Shown here in pieces: positions 1-6,206 of a stretch of DNA of 8,226 nt (position 1 is its first letter; the number at the start of each line of letters is the position of its first letter). Made by a program: the position numbers and the translations under genes. The notes beneath the pieces were generated by a model that saw nothing but the letters and a program-made list of their open reading frames with translations, did no database searches and was not told where the DNA came from. The stretch is from Bulleidia sp. (GTDB taxonomy: Bacteria; Bacillota_I; Bacilli_A; Erysipelotrichales; Erysipelotrichaceae): positions 1-8,226 of the forward strand of contig JAEDEK010000086.1 in NCBI GenBank assembly GCA_016293365.1, written 5' to 3'.

Positions 1-146
1 ACTTTATCCATCACAAGCTGATAGAGAGATTTCACAATATGATTGGTCTCTGCCTGAGCCTTCTCCTTTGCTTCTCTTTCTGTTAACGTTTCCTGCAACA
101 GCTGTAAATAAAACAGTTTTCTTTCAGTTACATGATAACGGAAGTA
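1..146 (-). pseudogene. Fragment of PAS/coiled-coil signalling protein (possible GGDEF protein), runs off left edge
   Basis: Read leftward, this stretch is open from just after a TAG at 147-149 to the window edge. It encodes a segment beginning YFRYHVTERKLFYLQLLQET, then a Glu/Lys/Ala-rich helix and a short NHIVKSLYQL-like stretch. The 'xxxxVTERxxxLxLLxE' pattern is typical of the end of a PAS sensor domain leading into a coiled-coil linker, as in many PAS-GGDEF or PAS-kinase proteins. There is no convincing start codon or ribosome site. The neighbouring frame (ATG at 209-211, read leftward to TAA at 128-130) gives 27 residues (MRVLLLDEIEFLCIIRRKTE...) that resemble the preceding part of a PAS fold. 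That suggests a frameshift near 130-150 and a decayed gene. The output domain lies outside the window, so assignment to c-di-GMP signalling is a guess from context. Confidence 0.35.
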
Positions 147-227
147 CTATATTCTGTCTTTCGCCGGATAATACACAAAAATTCTATTTCATCCAGTAAC
201 AGCACTCTCATCTTTTCAAAAAAGCAT

Positions 228-259
228 AAAAAAAGACGGATGTGATCTTTACATCCGCC
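228..259 (-). terminator. Rho-independent terminator of the beta-glucoside operon
   Basis: On the minus strand, GGCGGATGT (251-259) pairs with ACATCCGTC (235-243) around a 7-nt loop. One pair is a G-U. A run of seven T follows (the A run at 228-234 on the plus strand). It starts 9 nt past the stop codon of the GH1 gene, the expected place to end the permease-glucosidase transcript. Confidence 0.85.
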
Positions 260-268
260 TTACTTTGG

Positions 269-1765
269 TTATTCTTCTTCAAACAGGTATGCGCCATTGG
301 ATTCAATGACTTTCTTATACCAGTAGAAGGACTTCTTACGGTAACGGTTGAATGTACCATTACCTTCATCATCGCAGTCAACATAGATGAAGCCATAACG
401 CTTGCTCATCTGCTTTGTGCTTTCAGAAACAAGGTCAATGCATGCCCAGCTTGTATATCCCATCAGTTCAACGCCATCTTCTACAATTGCATCATACATA
501 GCCTTCATATGATCTTTGTAGTAAGCAATGTGAGCATCATCCTCTACTGTAAAGGAGCCGTTTCCATCCGGTACGAGTTCTTCCTTTTCACCAAGACCGT
601 TTTCAACGATGAATAATGGTTTTCTGTATCTGTCATACAGATCAACCATGGAAATACGTAAACCGATCGGGTCTGACTGCCATCCCCATTCAGATGCCTT
701 GAGGTATGGGTTCTTGATGGCTGTTACGGTATTTGCTGCTGTAGTCTGCAGGCCTTCGGAATCCTTTGCTACGCAGGAAGAAGAATAGTAAGAGAAAGAA
801 ATGAAGTCAACAGGATATGCCTTCATGACTCTTAAGTCTTCTTCTGTCATGACAATATTGAGTCCATGATTTTTGAATCTGGCAAGAAGGTATGCTGGAT
901 ATTCTCCGAATACCTGTGTATCGGAATAGCAGTATGTGGAACGCATTCTCTGTTGTGCTTCCAGCTGATCTTCCGGCTTGCATGTGTATGGATAGTATGT
1001 CAGCTTTGTCAGCATGCATCCTACCTTGGCTTCAGGGAACTTTTCATGGATGTACTGTGTTGCAAGTGCGGAAGCAACAAACTGATGGTGCATGGACTGG
1101 AAGATGACTTCTTCCCAGTTGATGCCCTCAAATCTGTCCTTAATAAGACCACCAGTTGTATATGGGTGACGGATCATGGAGTCAACTTCATTGAATGTCA
1201 GCCAGTACTTGACGCGGTCTCCATAACGATCAACGATTGTACGTGTGAAGTTCATGAAGAAATCGATTGTCTTTCTGTTATACCAGCAGTTGTACTCCAG
1301 GCACAGATGTAATGGTGGTTCATAGTGAGAAATTGTAACAAGCGGTTCAATGTTGTACTTCTTCAGTTCATTGAATACATTGTCATAGAATTTCAGACCT
1401 TCTTCGTTCGGCTGTGTTTCATCACCCTTTGGATAGATACGGGACCATGCGATAGACATACGGAATACCTTGAATCCCATTTCTGCCATCAGGGCAATAT
1501 CTTCCTTGTAATGATGATAGAAGTCTGAACCATGTCTTTTTGGATAATGCTTCAGATCATCCGGATTGGCCAAAGCAATTTCAATGTCTTTGGACAGCAC
1601 TTCGTTCTGTTTTGCATAATCCTGTACGTCAATGTCAAGATGACTTCTGGCAGCATCGGATACAGACCATCCTTTGCCTCCTTCATTCCAGCCACCTTCA
1701 AACTGATTGGCAGCTGTAGCGCCACCCCACAGGAATCCTTCAGGGAATGTTCTTGTTTCACTCAT
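269..1765 (-). CDS. Glycoside hydrolase family 1, 6-phospho-beta-glucosidase
   Basis: A 498-residue cytoplasmic enzyme with no signal peptide, full length for GH1. It hydrolyses phosphorylated beta-glucosides such as cellobiose-6-P, arbutin-6-P or salicin-6-P, releasing glucose-6-P. The N-terminal GH1 signature is at residues 7-26 (FPEGFLWGGATAANQFEGGW). The acid/base Glu is E193 in TFNEV and the nucleophile is E388 in IVENG. The C-terminal part has S449-x5-K455-x-Y457 in the STKQMSKRYGF segment. This is the Ser/Lys/Tyr set that 6-phospho-enzymes of the family use to hold the phosphate, and it argues against a plain beta-glucosidase. The ATG start has AAAGGAG at 1777-1783, 11 nt upstream. It lies 74 nt downstream of the PTS EIIC gene on the same strand, so the two form an operon ending at the hairpin at 228-259. 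It resembles BglA/AscB-type enzymes; the exact sugar cannot be told from sequence alone. Confidence 0.95.
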   Translation of the reverse strand: MSETRTFPEGFLWGGATAANQFEGGWNEGGKGWSVSDAARSHLDIDVQDYAKQNEVLSKDIEIALANPDDLKHYPKRHGSDFYHHYKEDIALMAEMGFKVFRMSIAWSRIYPKGDETQPNEEGLKFYDNVFNELKKYNIEPLVTISHYEPPLHLCLEYNCWYNRKTIDFFMNFTRTIVDRYGDRVKYWLTFNEVDSMIRHPYTTGGLIKDRFEGINWEEVIFQSMHHQFVASALATQYIHEKFPEAKVGCMLTKLTYYPYTCKPEDQLEAQQRMRSTYCYSDTQVFGEYPAYLLARFKNHGLNIVMTEEDLRVMKAYPVDFISFSYYSSSCVAKDSEGLQTTAANTVTAIKNPYLKASEWGWQSDPIGLRISMVDLYDRYRKPLFIVENGLGEKEELVPDGNGSFTVEDDAHIAYYKDHMKAMYDAIVEDGVELMGYTSWACIDLVSESTKQMSKRYGFIYVDCDDEGNGTFNRYRKKSFYWYKKVIESNGAYLFEEE

Positions 1766-1794
1766 GTTTTTTATTACTCCTTTGGTTTAATAAT

Positions 1795-1829
1795 AACAGG
1801 GTATTACTGTTTGTAAATAATACCCTGTT
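1795..1829. repeat. Perfect 12-bp inverted repeat between permease and glucosidase genes
   Basis: AACAGGGTATTA (1795-1806) and TAATACCCTGTT (1818-1829) are exact reverse complements separated by 11 nt. The repeat fills most of the gap between the EIIC stop codon and the ribosome site of the GH1 gene. In the transcribed (leftward) direction the stem is followed by ATTATTAAACC, not a T run, so it is not a classic terminator. Likely roles are an mRNA-processing or stabilising hairpin, or a leaky attenuator that sets the ratio of permease to glucosidase. A protein-binding operator is also possible. Confidence 0.8.
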
Positions 1830-1839
1830 TTAAATACGA

Positions 1840-3150
1840 TTACTGCTGTGCTTCTACCTGTTTGTTAGCAAGAAGAACGAATGGTGTGTAGATCAGGAAG
1901 GAGATGACTACACATAATAACTGTGTAATAACTGCACCGATGCTACCGCCGGAAGCCATGAATGCCATGAGTCCTGGAGGAGTTGTCCATGGTGCGTTAA
2001 CAACCATGGTTCCACAGAATCCGATGGATGTCATGAAGTAACCGAATGCAGAAGTTACGATTGGTGCAATCATGAATGGAATACCCATGATCGGGTTCAT
2101 AACGATCGGGATACCGAATGTGATCGGCTCATTGATGTTGAAGATTCCACATGGAATTGCAAGCTTACAGATGGATCTGTAATCATCACGCTTGGAGAAC
2201 AGTAATACAGCGATGATCAGACCGCCAGTGATACCTGCACCTGTGACTGTAGAGAAACAGGACATGAATGGTGTGGAAATAATGTTTGGAATAGCCTCAC
2301 CTGCCGCATAAGCAGCTTCATTTTCAGCAAATGCAGTAAGCAGTACAGGTTCATAGATCCCCTTGAGTGTCTGTGTACCATGGATACCGAAGAACCAGAG
2401 GATAACAGACAGGAAGATGATCAGCAGGAATCCCGGCAGACCTGTCATGACATTCTTGAGAGGTGCCTGAATGAATGTTGTGATTGCCTGGAACAGTGTC
2501 AGACCAAGGAGCTGTTCAAATGCAAATCCGACACCTGCTACAATGATCAGTACCAGTGCACATGGGAACAGGATTTCAAAGGATCTTGCGATGTTCGGTG
2601 GAACAGAATCAGGCATGCTGATCTTCAGCTTACCGGAGTTGACGATCTTGACATACAGTGTTGCAGACACGACTGCGACAAGCATAGCGACGAAAAGTCC
2701 CTGCGCGTTTGTGTAGTTGGAAGCAAGTACATTGTTGATTGTAACTGCTTCTCCGGATTCTGCAGCTACTGCTGTAGCAGAAGTTACACAAAGAGAGATA
2801 AAGCAGGATAAAGCAAGAATGGAAACCACCTTGTCCTTGTTGCCATAGCTCTCAGCTACCTTGGCAGATAACAGAATGACAATACCGATTGCCATCATGT
2901 TCATTGTACCGTAGTTGGCAGCAACAAATAATGGCTTGAACATACCTAACCATGCAAAACCAGGAACGTTTGCCAAAGACATGTATCCAGGTGTTGTATT
3001 ACATACAACGTTGGAAAACAGTGTACAGAAGGAACCGATAATAATTACCGGCATCAGATCCGTAAACGCGTCACGGATACAGGACAGCAGACGATTGTTG
3101 CTGACCTTGGATGCGAATGTAAGCATTACATCCATGAATTTCTCGTTCAT
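1840..3150 (-). CDS. celB: PTS sugar transporter subunit EIIC, lactose/cellobiose family
   Basis: A 436-residue polytopic membrane permease, the sugar-translocating subunit of a phosphotransferase system. It brings in a beta-glucoside or similar disaccharide while EIIB phosphorylates it. Hydrophobic helices recur throughout, for example around residues 34-50, 83-97, 107-123, 150-168, 197-215, 239-257, 308-317, 345-372 and 405-427. The FFGIHG segment carries H257, and NINEPITFGIPIVMNPI carries E341. Both are hallmark motifs of the EIIC-Lac/Cel family, and their 84-residue spacing matches, as I recall, the substrate-binding His250/Glu334 of B. cereus ChbC. I chose the ATG at 3150, because a GTG 27 nt further upstream would place the strong GGAG ribosome site inside the coding region. 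No EIIA or EIIB domain is fused or encoded in the window, so partners must be elsewhere. It is the first gene of the operon with the GH1 gene, divergent from the LysR gene. Confidence 0.92.
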   Translation of the reverse strand: MNEKFMDVMLTFASKVSNNRLLSCIRDAFTDLMPVIIIGSFCTLFSNVVCNTTPGYMSLANVPGFAWLGMFKPLFVAANYGTMNMMAIGIVILLSAKVAESYGNKDKVVSILALSCFISLCVTSATAVAAESGEAVTINNVLASNYTNAQGLFVAMLVAVVSATLYVKIVNSGKLKISMPDSVPPNIARSFEILFPCALVLIIVAGVGFAFEQLLGLTLFQAITTFIQAPLKNVMTGLPGFLLIIFLSVILWFFGIHGTQTLKGIYEPVLLTAFAENEAAYAAGEAIPNIISTPFMSCFSTVTGAGITGGLIIAVLLFSKRDDYRSICKLAIPCGIFNINEPITFGIPIVMNPIMGIPFMIAPIVTSAFGYFMTSIGFCGTMVVNAPWTTPPGLMAFMASGGSIGAVITQLLCVVISFLIYTPFVLLANKQVEAQQ

Positions 3151-3159
3151 TTTTCTTTT

Positions 3160-3165
3160 CTCCTT
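3160..3165 (-). promoter_or_regulatory. Ribosome binding site that fixes the EIIC start
   Basis: On the minus strand AAGGAG sits 9 nt before the ATG at 3150. The longer frame beginning with GTG at 3177 would translate this site as lysine-rich sequence (MYIKKEKRK), so the ATG is preferred. Confidence 0.75.
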
Positions 3166-3184
3166 TTTTATGTACACAGTTTAC

Positions 3185-3198
3185 AACAAGCGCTTTCA
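3185..3198 (-). promoter_or_regulatory. cre-like catabolite-responsive element
   Basis: On the minus strand the site reads TGAAAGCGCTTGTT, agreeing at 11 of 14 positions with the Firmicute CcpA site TGAAAGCGCTTTCA. It contains the perfect palindrome AAGCGCTT (3188-3195). It lies 35-48 nt upstream of the EIIC start and would overlap or sit just past the transcription start predicted from the -10-like box at 3203-3208, a position where CcpA binding represses. This fits glucose repression of a beta-glucoside operon. CcpA itself is not in the window. Confidence 0.6.
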
Positions 3199-3202
3199 AA
3201 TT

Positions 3203-3235
3203 ATTCTATGATATTTTTGATAATAATTATATAAT
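3203..3235. promoter_or_regulatory. Divergent AT-rich promoter region for EIIC operon and LysR gene
   Basis: Leftward, TAGAAT (plus-strand ATTCTA, 3203-3208) is a plausible -10 box for the permease operon. It would start transcription near 3196, at the cre-like site. Rightward, TATAAT at 3230-3235 is a plausible -10 for the LysR gene. It lies within the palindrome ATTATATAAT (3226-3235), so the same box also reads leftward. No good -35 match is visible for either direction, which is common where an activator such as a LysR protein is needed. Assignment rests on short boxes in very AT-rich sequence and is tentative. Confidence 0.35.
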
Positions 3236-3264
3236 ATTTCATATATTTAAGGAGTAATATTGAT

Positions 3265-4155
3265 ATGGATTTCAGTTCAATCGGTGCATTTCTGGCAATT
3301 GCGCAATACAGAAACATTTCCAAGGCAGCGGCTTCTCTTTACCTTTCGCAAAGCAATCTGTCCGCAAGAATCTCAAAACTGGAGAAGGAAATCGGCTATC
3401 AGCTGTTCATGCGCCAGCGTGGAAAGCATACCGTAGAGCTGACACCCAAGGGTCAACAGTTCATGGAATATGCAAAGCAGATCAGCAATGCACTTGTGGA
3501 AATCGAAAACCTTGCGATCGAACAGGATCGTCAGTTTCTTTCCGTCGGTGCCAATGCTGGAATACATCAGTTCACATTGAATGTATTCTATCAGGACTTC
3601 ATCGCAAATCACCCTAATATATGCCTTGGCCTGCATACATACCATTCCTCTGATATCTACAACTACGTCAACAGTGGAAGATTTGAACTGGGAATTGTAT
3701 CCAATGCCAAAAAGATGCCGGATATCAGTACAACACTGATTTATGAAGAACCGCTTTTCATCGTCGCCAATCACGATTCCCCATACTACAACGGAATCAT
3801 GCCCGAGCAGCTTCCCGGCAATCAGGAAATCTTCATGGCATATACCCAGGATTATATTGCATGGCATGAACAGTACTGGCCAGACCGGCAGTATTTTGCA
3901 CGGCTTTCGGATGCTTTTGATCTGCCGACATTCTTCAATGACCCAAACAAATGGGCACTGGTCTCACTTTCAACCGCTGTATACTTTGCGGACAGGTTCA
4001 ACTGGTCTGTATTCCGCCCTGGAAGGGAAATGCCGAATATCAGATACTATCTTATCGAGAAAACAAACAAGTACAGATCAGAAGCAGCCAAGATCTACAA
4101 ACAGGAACTGTTTGAATTCCTGGCGCATGACATCAATCTGATCTCGAAGGTATGA
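3265..4155 (+). CDS. LysR-family transcriptional regulator, divergent from PTS/GH1 operon
   Basis: A 296-residue protein of standard LysR length. Residues 1-65 form the winged helix-turn-helix. The ISKAAASLYLSQSNLSARIS recognition region is followed by KLEKEIGYQLFMR and the wing ending in ELTPKGQQF. A linker helix spans about 66-90. Residues from about 91 form the effector-binding domain, starting with the beta-strand FLSVGANAGI. The ATG start has AAGGAG at 3249-3254, 10 nt upstream. The divergent layout with a 114-bp shared gap is the classic arrangement in which a LysR protein controls the neighbouring operon and itself, here presumably the beta-glucoside operon in response to a sugar or sugar phosphate. 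That link is inference from position; BglG antiterminators or ROK/LacI proteins more often control such loci. It ends in TGA and no clear terminator follows. Confidence 0.93.
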   Translation: MDFSSIGAFLAIAQYRNISKAAASLYLSQSNLSARISKLEKEIGYQLFMRQRGKHTVELTPKGQQFMEYAKQISNALVEIENLAIEQDRQFLSVGANAGIHQFTLNVFYQDFIANHPNICLGLHTYHSSDIYNYVNSGRFELGIVSNAKKMPDISTTLIYEEPLFIVANHDSPYYNGIMPEQLPGNQEIFMAYTQDYIAWHEQYWPDRQYFARLSDAFDLPTFFNDPNKWALVSLSTAVYFADRFNWSVFRPGREMPNIRYYLIEKTNKYRSEAAKIYKQELFEFLAHDINLISKV

Positions 4156-4190
4156 AACATATGTTGTAATGAGTTTACAGCAGGAGGTAC

Positions 4191-4615
4191 ATGATGAAAA
4201 AAACTGATCACTTCCATTTTCTGTATGATGTTGCTGTTGCCAGGTGGCTGCAGCAGAGCCAATGCATCCTCAGTCACAATTGACTATGGCACATCCTCCA
4301 TCTACTCAAAGGAAGATATGGATAATGCTGTTGAAGTCATCAAACAGCAGTTCAGCCAGTTTGAAGGATGTGGTCTGCATTCCCTTTCCTATACATCAGA
4401 TCAGTACGGATTCAGATAATATTGCATGGATGAATGATCTTGAAGAAGCAAACGACAACAAAGAAGTCTTTACCCAATGCATCTCATTTGACAGCAGCTT
4501 TCATTCCCCACTTCATGGCGGTGGTGCATGGAATGCCAATGAAGAATACACATGGACGTGATGGCTTGTACGCACTGAAAACAGTGACTGGAAACTGATG
4601 ACCTGGGGATACTGA
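4191..4615 (+). pseudogene. Broken small lipoprotein gene (secreted, about 140 residues when repaired)
   Basis: A strong AGGAGG (4182-4187) precedes two ATGs (4191, 4194). Removing one A from the A7 run at 4197-4203 gives MMKKLITSIFCMMLLLPGGC. This is a textbook lipoprotein signal peptide with lipobox LPGGC and acylated Cys20. The frame then reads on (DYGTSSIYSKEDMDNAVEVI...) until a second 1-nt insertion at about T4411 moves it again (SDNIAWMNDLEEAN...). A TGA at 4559-4561 then falls inside EEYTWT*WLVRTENSDWKLM, where the frame continues to ...TWGY and a final TGA at 4613-4615. The repaired product resembles a family of small Gram-positive lipoproteins with 'EGC' near the middle and 'WxxVTWGY'-type ends. 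I recognise the style but know no assigned function. With three separate lesions it is very unlikely to make a full product. It lies 35 nt after the LysR gene. Confidence 0.75.
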
Positions 4616-4680
4616 CTGTATCATTCAAAAGACATAACAGTATGATAACTGATTTATAAAAATGAACCACTTTCAATTGG

Positions 4681-4706
4681 TAGTCCAACTTTTGGGGTTC
4701 ACTTCA
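4681..4706 (+). mobile_element. Solitary IS3-family (IS150-like) terminal inverted repeat, right end
   Basis: The sequence contains GTCCAACTTTTGGGGTT (4683-4699) and ends in CACTTCA at 4706. It matches the right-end pattern of IS150-group elements, whose termini resemble TGTCCAACTTTTTGGGGTCAGTACA and end in CA. The A+T-rich stretch just before it (about 4640-4680) would be the tail of the element, but I can read no transposase in it and see no matching left end in the window. It is best taken as a relic left after deletion of the IS body. It sits between two broken genes, where IS-driven rearrangement is plausible. Identification is from memory of the terminal motif. Confidence 0.5.
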
Positions 4707-4728
4707 GAGCGAAGATCCTTTTTTACGT

Positions 4729-4941
4729 TCATGCCTGACCTGCCTTCATTTCCTTTTTATGACGGTACATGGCCTGATCCGCCCGGTTGAACACCTCTTC
4801 TACAGCAGCATCCCTTTCCTTACGGTATTCCGCCATGCCATAGGAGAAACTTGCCTCTCCTTTTTCCAGACAGCATGATCTGTCACAGCCGATGTTTGCT
4901 TTTGCCAGCTGAGCAAGCAGTTCATGGCGATTGTACGCCAC
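4729..4941 (-). pseudogene. C-terminal fragment of a GGDEF diguanylate cyclase
   Basis: Read leftward, the roughly 70 codons encode YNRHELLAQLAKANIGC, then ASFSYGMAEY and the closing helix NRADQAMYRHKKEMK. These are the last third of a GGDEF domain: the 'S.G.A.Y' strand and the 'ADxAMYxxK' helix after the active-site loop. The GG(D/E)EF loop and metal-binding Asp are missing, so it cannot make c-di-GMP. The frame opens upstream only to a TGA near 4981-4983 in the complement of the EAL gene. The apparent GTG start at 4941 has no ribosome site. The fragment abuts, and overlaps by about 18 nt, the equally truncated rightward GGDEF-EAL gene, and the IS-like end lies 22 nt beyond its stop. It is a remnant of a once longer leftward gene, probably broken by rearrangement. 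Confidence 0.7.
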
Positions 4942-5973
4942 CCTTATGAAAAAGATAATCCGGAGGATCTGATTGAGGAAATCAGAAAAGTCATTGATTC
5001 ATGTCAGAAGTTGCTTCTGATCTCATGGAAACTCAATGTCAGGTTTTCTCTGATCCGTTATCCGGATGAAACACTCAATCAGGAAAATGTACTGGAAACC
5101 ATTCTGACATTGACAAGATATTCCAGAAATGAACTGAAACATAATTATATTGAATATTCCTTTGGAAATATCCTTCTCATCAAGAAGATGGCGGATATGA
5201 CATTGACCTTATTCCATGATATCGCCGATGGCATGCACAACTTCCACTCTGTCGTACAGCCGTTAGTCAATCCGGTTAACGGACAGATCATCGGTGGTGA
5301 AGTACTGACAAGATGGAGGTATGAGGATCAGGAAATCTCTCCGGAGATCTTCATCCCGATCATTGAAAAGGAAAACCTGATTGTAGAAACAGGCAGATGG
5401 GTATTTGCTCAGACACTGTCATTATTTCAACAGGTATCCTTTACCTGCCCTGATCTGTTTCTTACCTTTAATGTATCCTATCATCAGCTGATTCATGATG
5501 ATCTGGTTACCTATATGGAACAGCTTCTTTCCAAAGCCGCCATCCATAAACATCATCTGATTGCCGAACTGACGGAAAGTGCCAATGCCTGACAGTCCGA
5601 TCAGCTCGAACATTTCATGATAGGATGCCGGAAACTCGGTATCGATATGGCTCTGGATGATTTTGGTACAGGGTATTCTTCCATTAACATGCTTTTGAAA
5701 TACCCGTTCCGCATCATCAAACTGGCAAGAGAGCTGATCGTGGAATCCACGGCATCTGTGGAAAACAGAAACTTCATCAATGCCATTGTTTTCATCTGCC
5801 AGCAGAATGGTAAGAAGATCCGTGCAGAAGGTGTTGAACCCGTTGAGCAGTATGAAACGATTACTGACATCGGAGCTGATTATATTCAGGGATTCTATTT
5901 CCATAAACCGATGGATTCCGATACTTTCCTGTCTCTTCTGTGTGCACAGAAAGAAACAGCAGACAGGCATTAA
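4924..5973 (+). pseudogene. N-terminally truncated GGDEF-EAL c-di-GMP protein with in-frame TGA
   Basis: One frame runs 350 codons to TAA at 5971-5973, interrupted only by TGA at 5590-5592. Residues 1-90 look like the rear half of a degenerate GGDEF domain (FSLIRYPDE...LETILTLTRYSRNE). From about residue 108 an EAL phosphodiesterase domain follows: QPLVNPVNGQIIGGEVLTRW (E126; EAL reads EVL), FNVS (N183), AELTES (E215), then past the stop ALDDFGTGYSS, IIKLARELI, AEGVEPVEQY and IQGFYFHKPM. Most catalytic residues (EVL Glu, Asn, Glu, DD, Lys, EGVE Glu, QG Gln) are present. The usual IDR Asp after the lysine is Ala. EAL domains hydrolyse c-di-GMP to pGpG. There is no ribosome site or sensible start: the frame is open to 4879 after a TGA, and the ATG at 4924 lies inside the domain. 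The gene has therefore lost its front and is probably dead. Confidence 0.8.
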
Positions 5974-5974
5974 C

Positions 5975-6036
5975 ATACCATAAAACCCTCCCCTTTATTT
6001 CCATATCCTTCAGGATATATTGAGTATTTATGGTAT
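5975..6036. repeat. Nested inverted repeats after the EAL gene
   Basis: An outer perfect 10-bp pair, ATACCATAAA (5975-5984) and TTTATGGTAT (6027-6036), encloses an inner hairpin, ATATCC-TTCA-GGATAT (6003-6018). It begins 2 nt after the TAA of the EAL pseudogene. No T run follows on either strand, so it is not a standard terminator. It could fold as one structured RNA end or be a small relic of a repeat. Function unknown. Confidence 0.6.
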
Positions 6037-6206
6037 TGCATCCCTGAAGTACATATACATGTAAAAACAAGGCTGAGATCATCAGACAGATTGAAACAGT
6101 ATAGAAGTGTGCATCATGGATACACCATCTTTATTGTGGATCCGCATCATCACATTTTCTATCTGTTCTGAATATGCATGAGGGCTTCAGCGGATTTGAG
6201 GAAATT
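6037..6206 (+). other. Gap before the sensor-GGDEF gene, possible decayed coding sequence
   Basis: No gene is supported here. Two short open stretches in different plus frames read NKAEIIRQIETV (6066-6101) and YRSVHHGYTIFIVDPHHHIF (from 6100). They could be pieces of one shifted reading frame, but I cannot tie them to a family. A weak palindrome, TACAT-ATAC-ATGTA, lies at 6050-6063. No convincing promoter boxes are visible for the gene that follows. Confidence 0.25.
6198..6202 (+). promoter_or_regulatory. Ribosome binding site favouring the ATG at 6207
   Basis: GAGGA stands 4 nt before the ATG at 6207, a slightly short spacing. The earlier in-frame ATG at 6174 has no ribosome site and would add 11 residues before the first beta-strand of the binding domain, where family members normally begin. 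Confidence 0.5.

Noticed and set aside
242..616. Plus-strand open frame of 124 codons
   Set aside because: It lies wholly antisense to the well-supported GH1 gene, has no ribosome site, and matches no motif; it is a shadow frame.
2380..2811. Plus-strand frame of 143 codons rich in Cys, Asp and Gln
   Set aside because: It is the complement of the EIIC permease; the odd composition comes from reading hydrophobic codons backwards.
3217..3246. TTGATA with an 18-nt spacer as the LysR promoter
   Set aside because: The -10 would fall at about 3241-3246 and transcription would start within the ribosome site, so the TATAAT at 3230-3235 is more likely.
4559..4561. TGA read as Trp or selenocysteine throughout this organism
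   Set aside because: The intact GH1, EIIC and LysR genes use only TGG for Trp, the LysR gene itself ends in TGA, and true indels nearby already show decay. No selenocysteine hairpin was evident.
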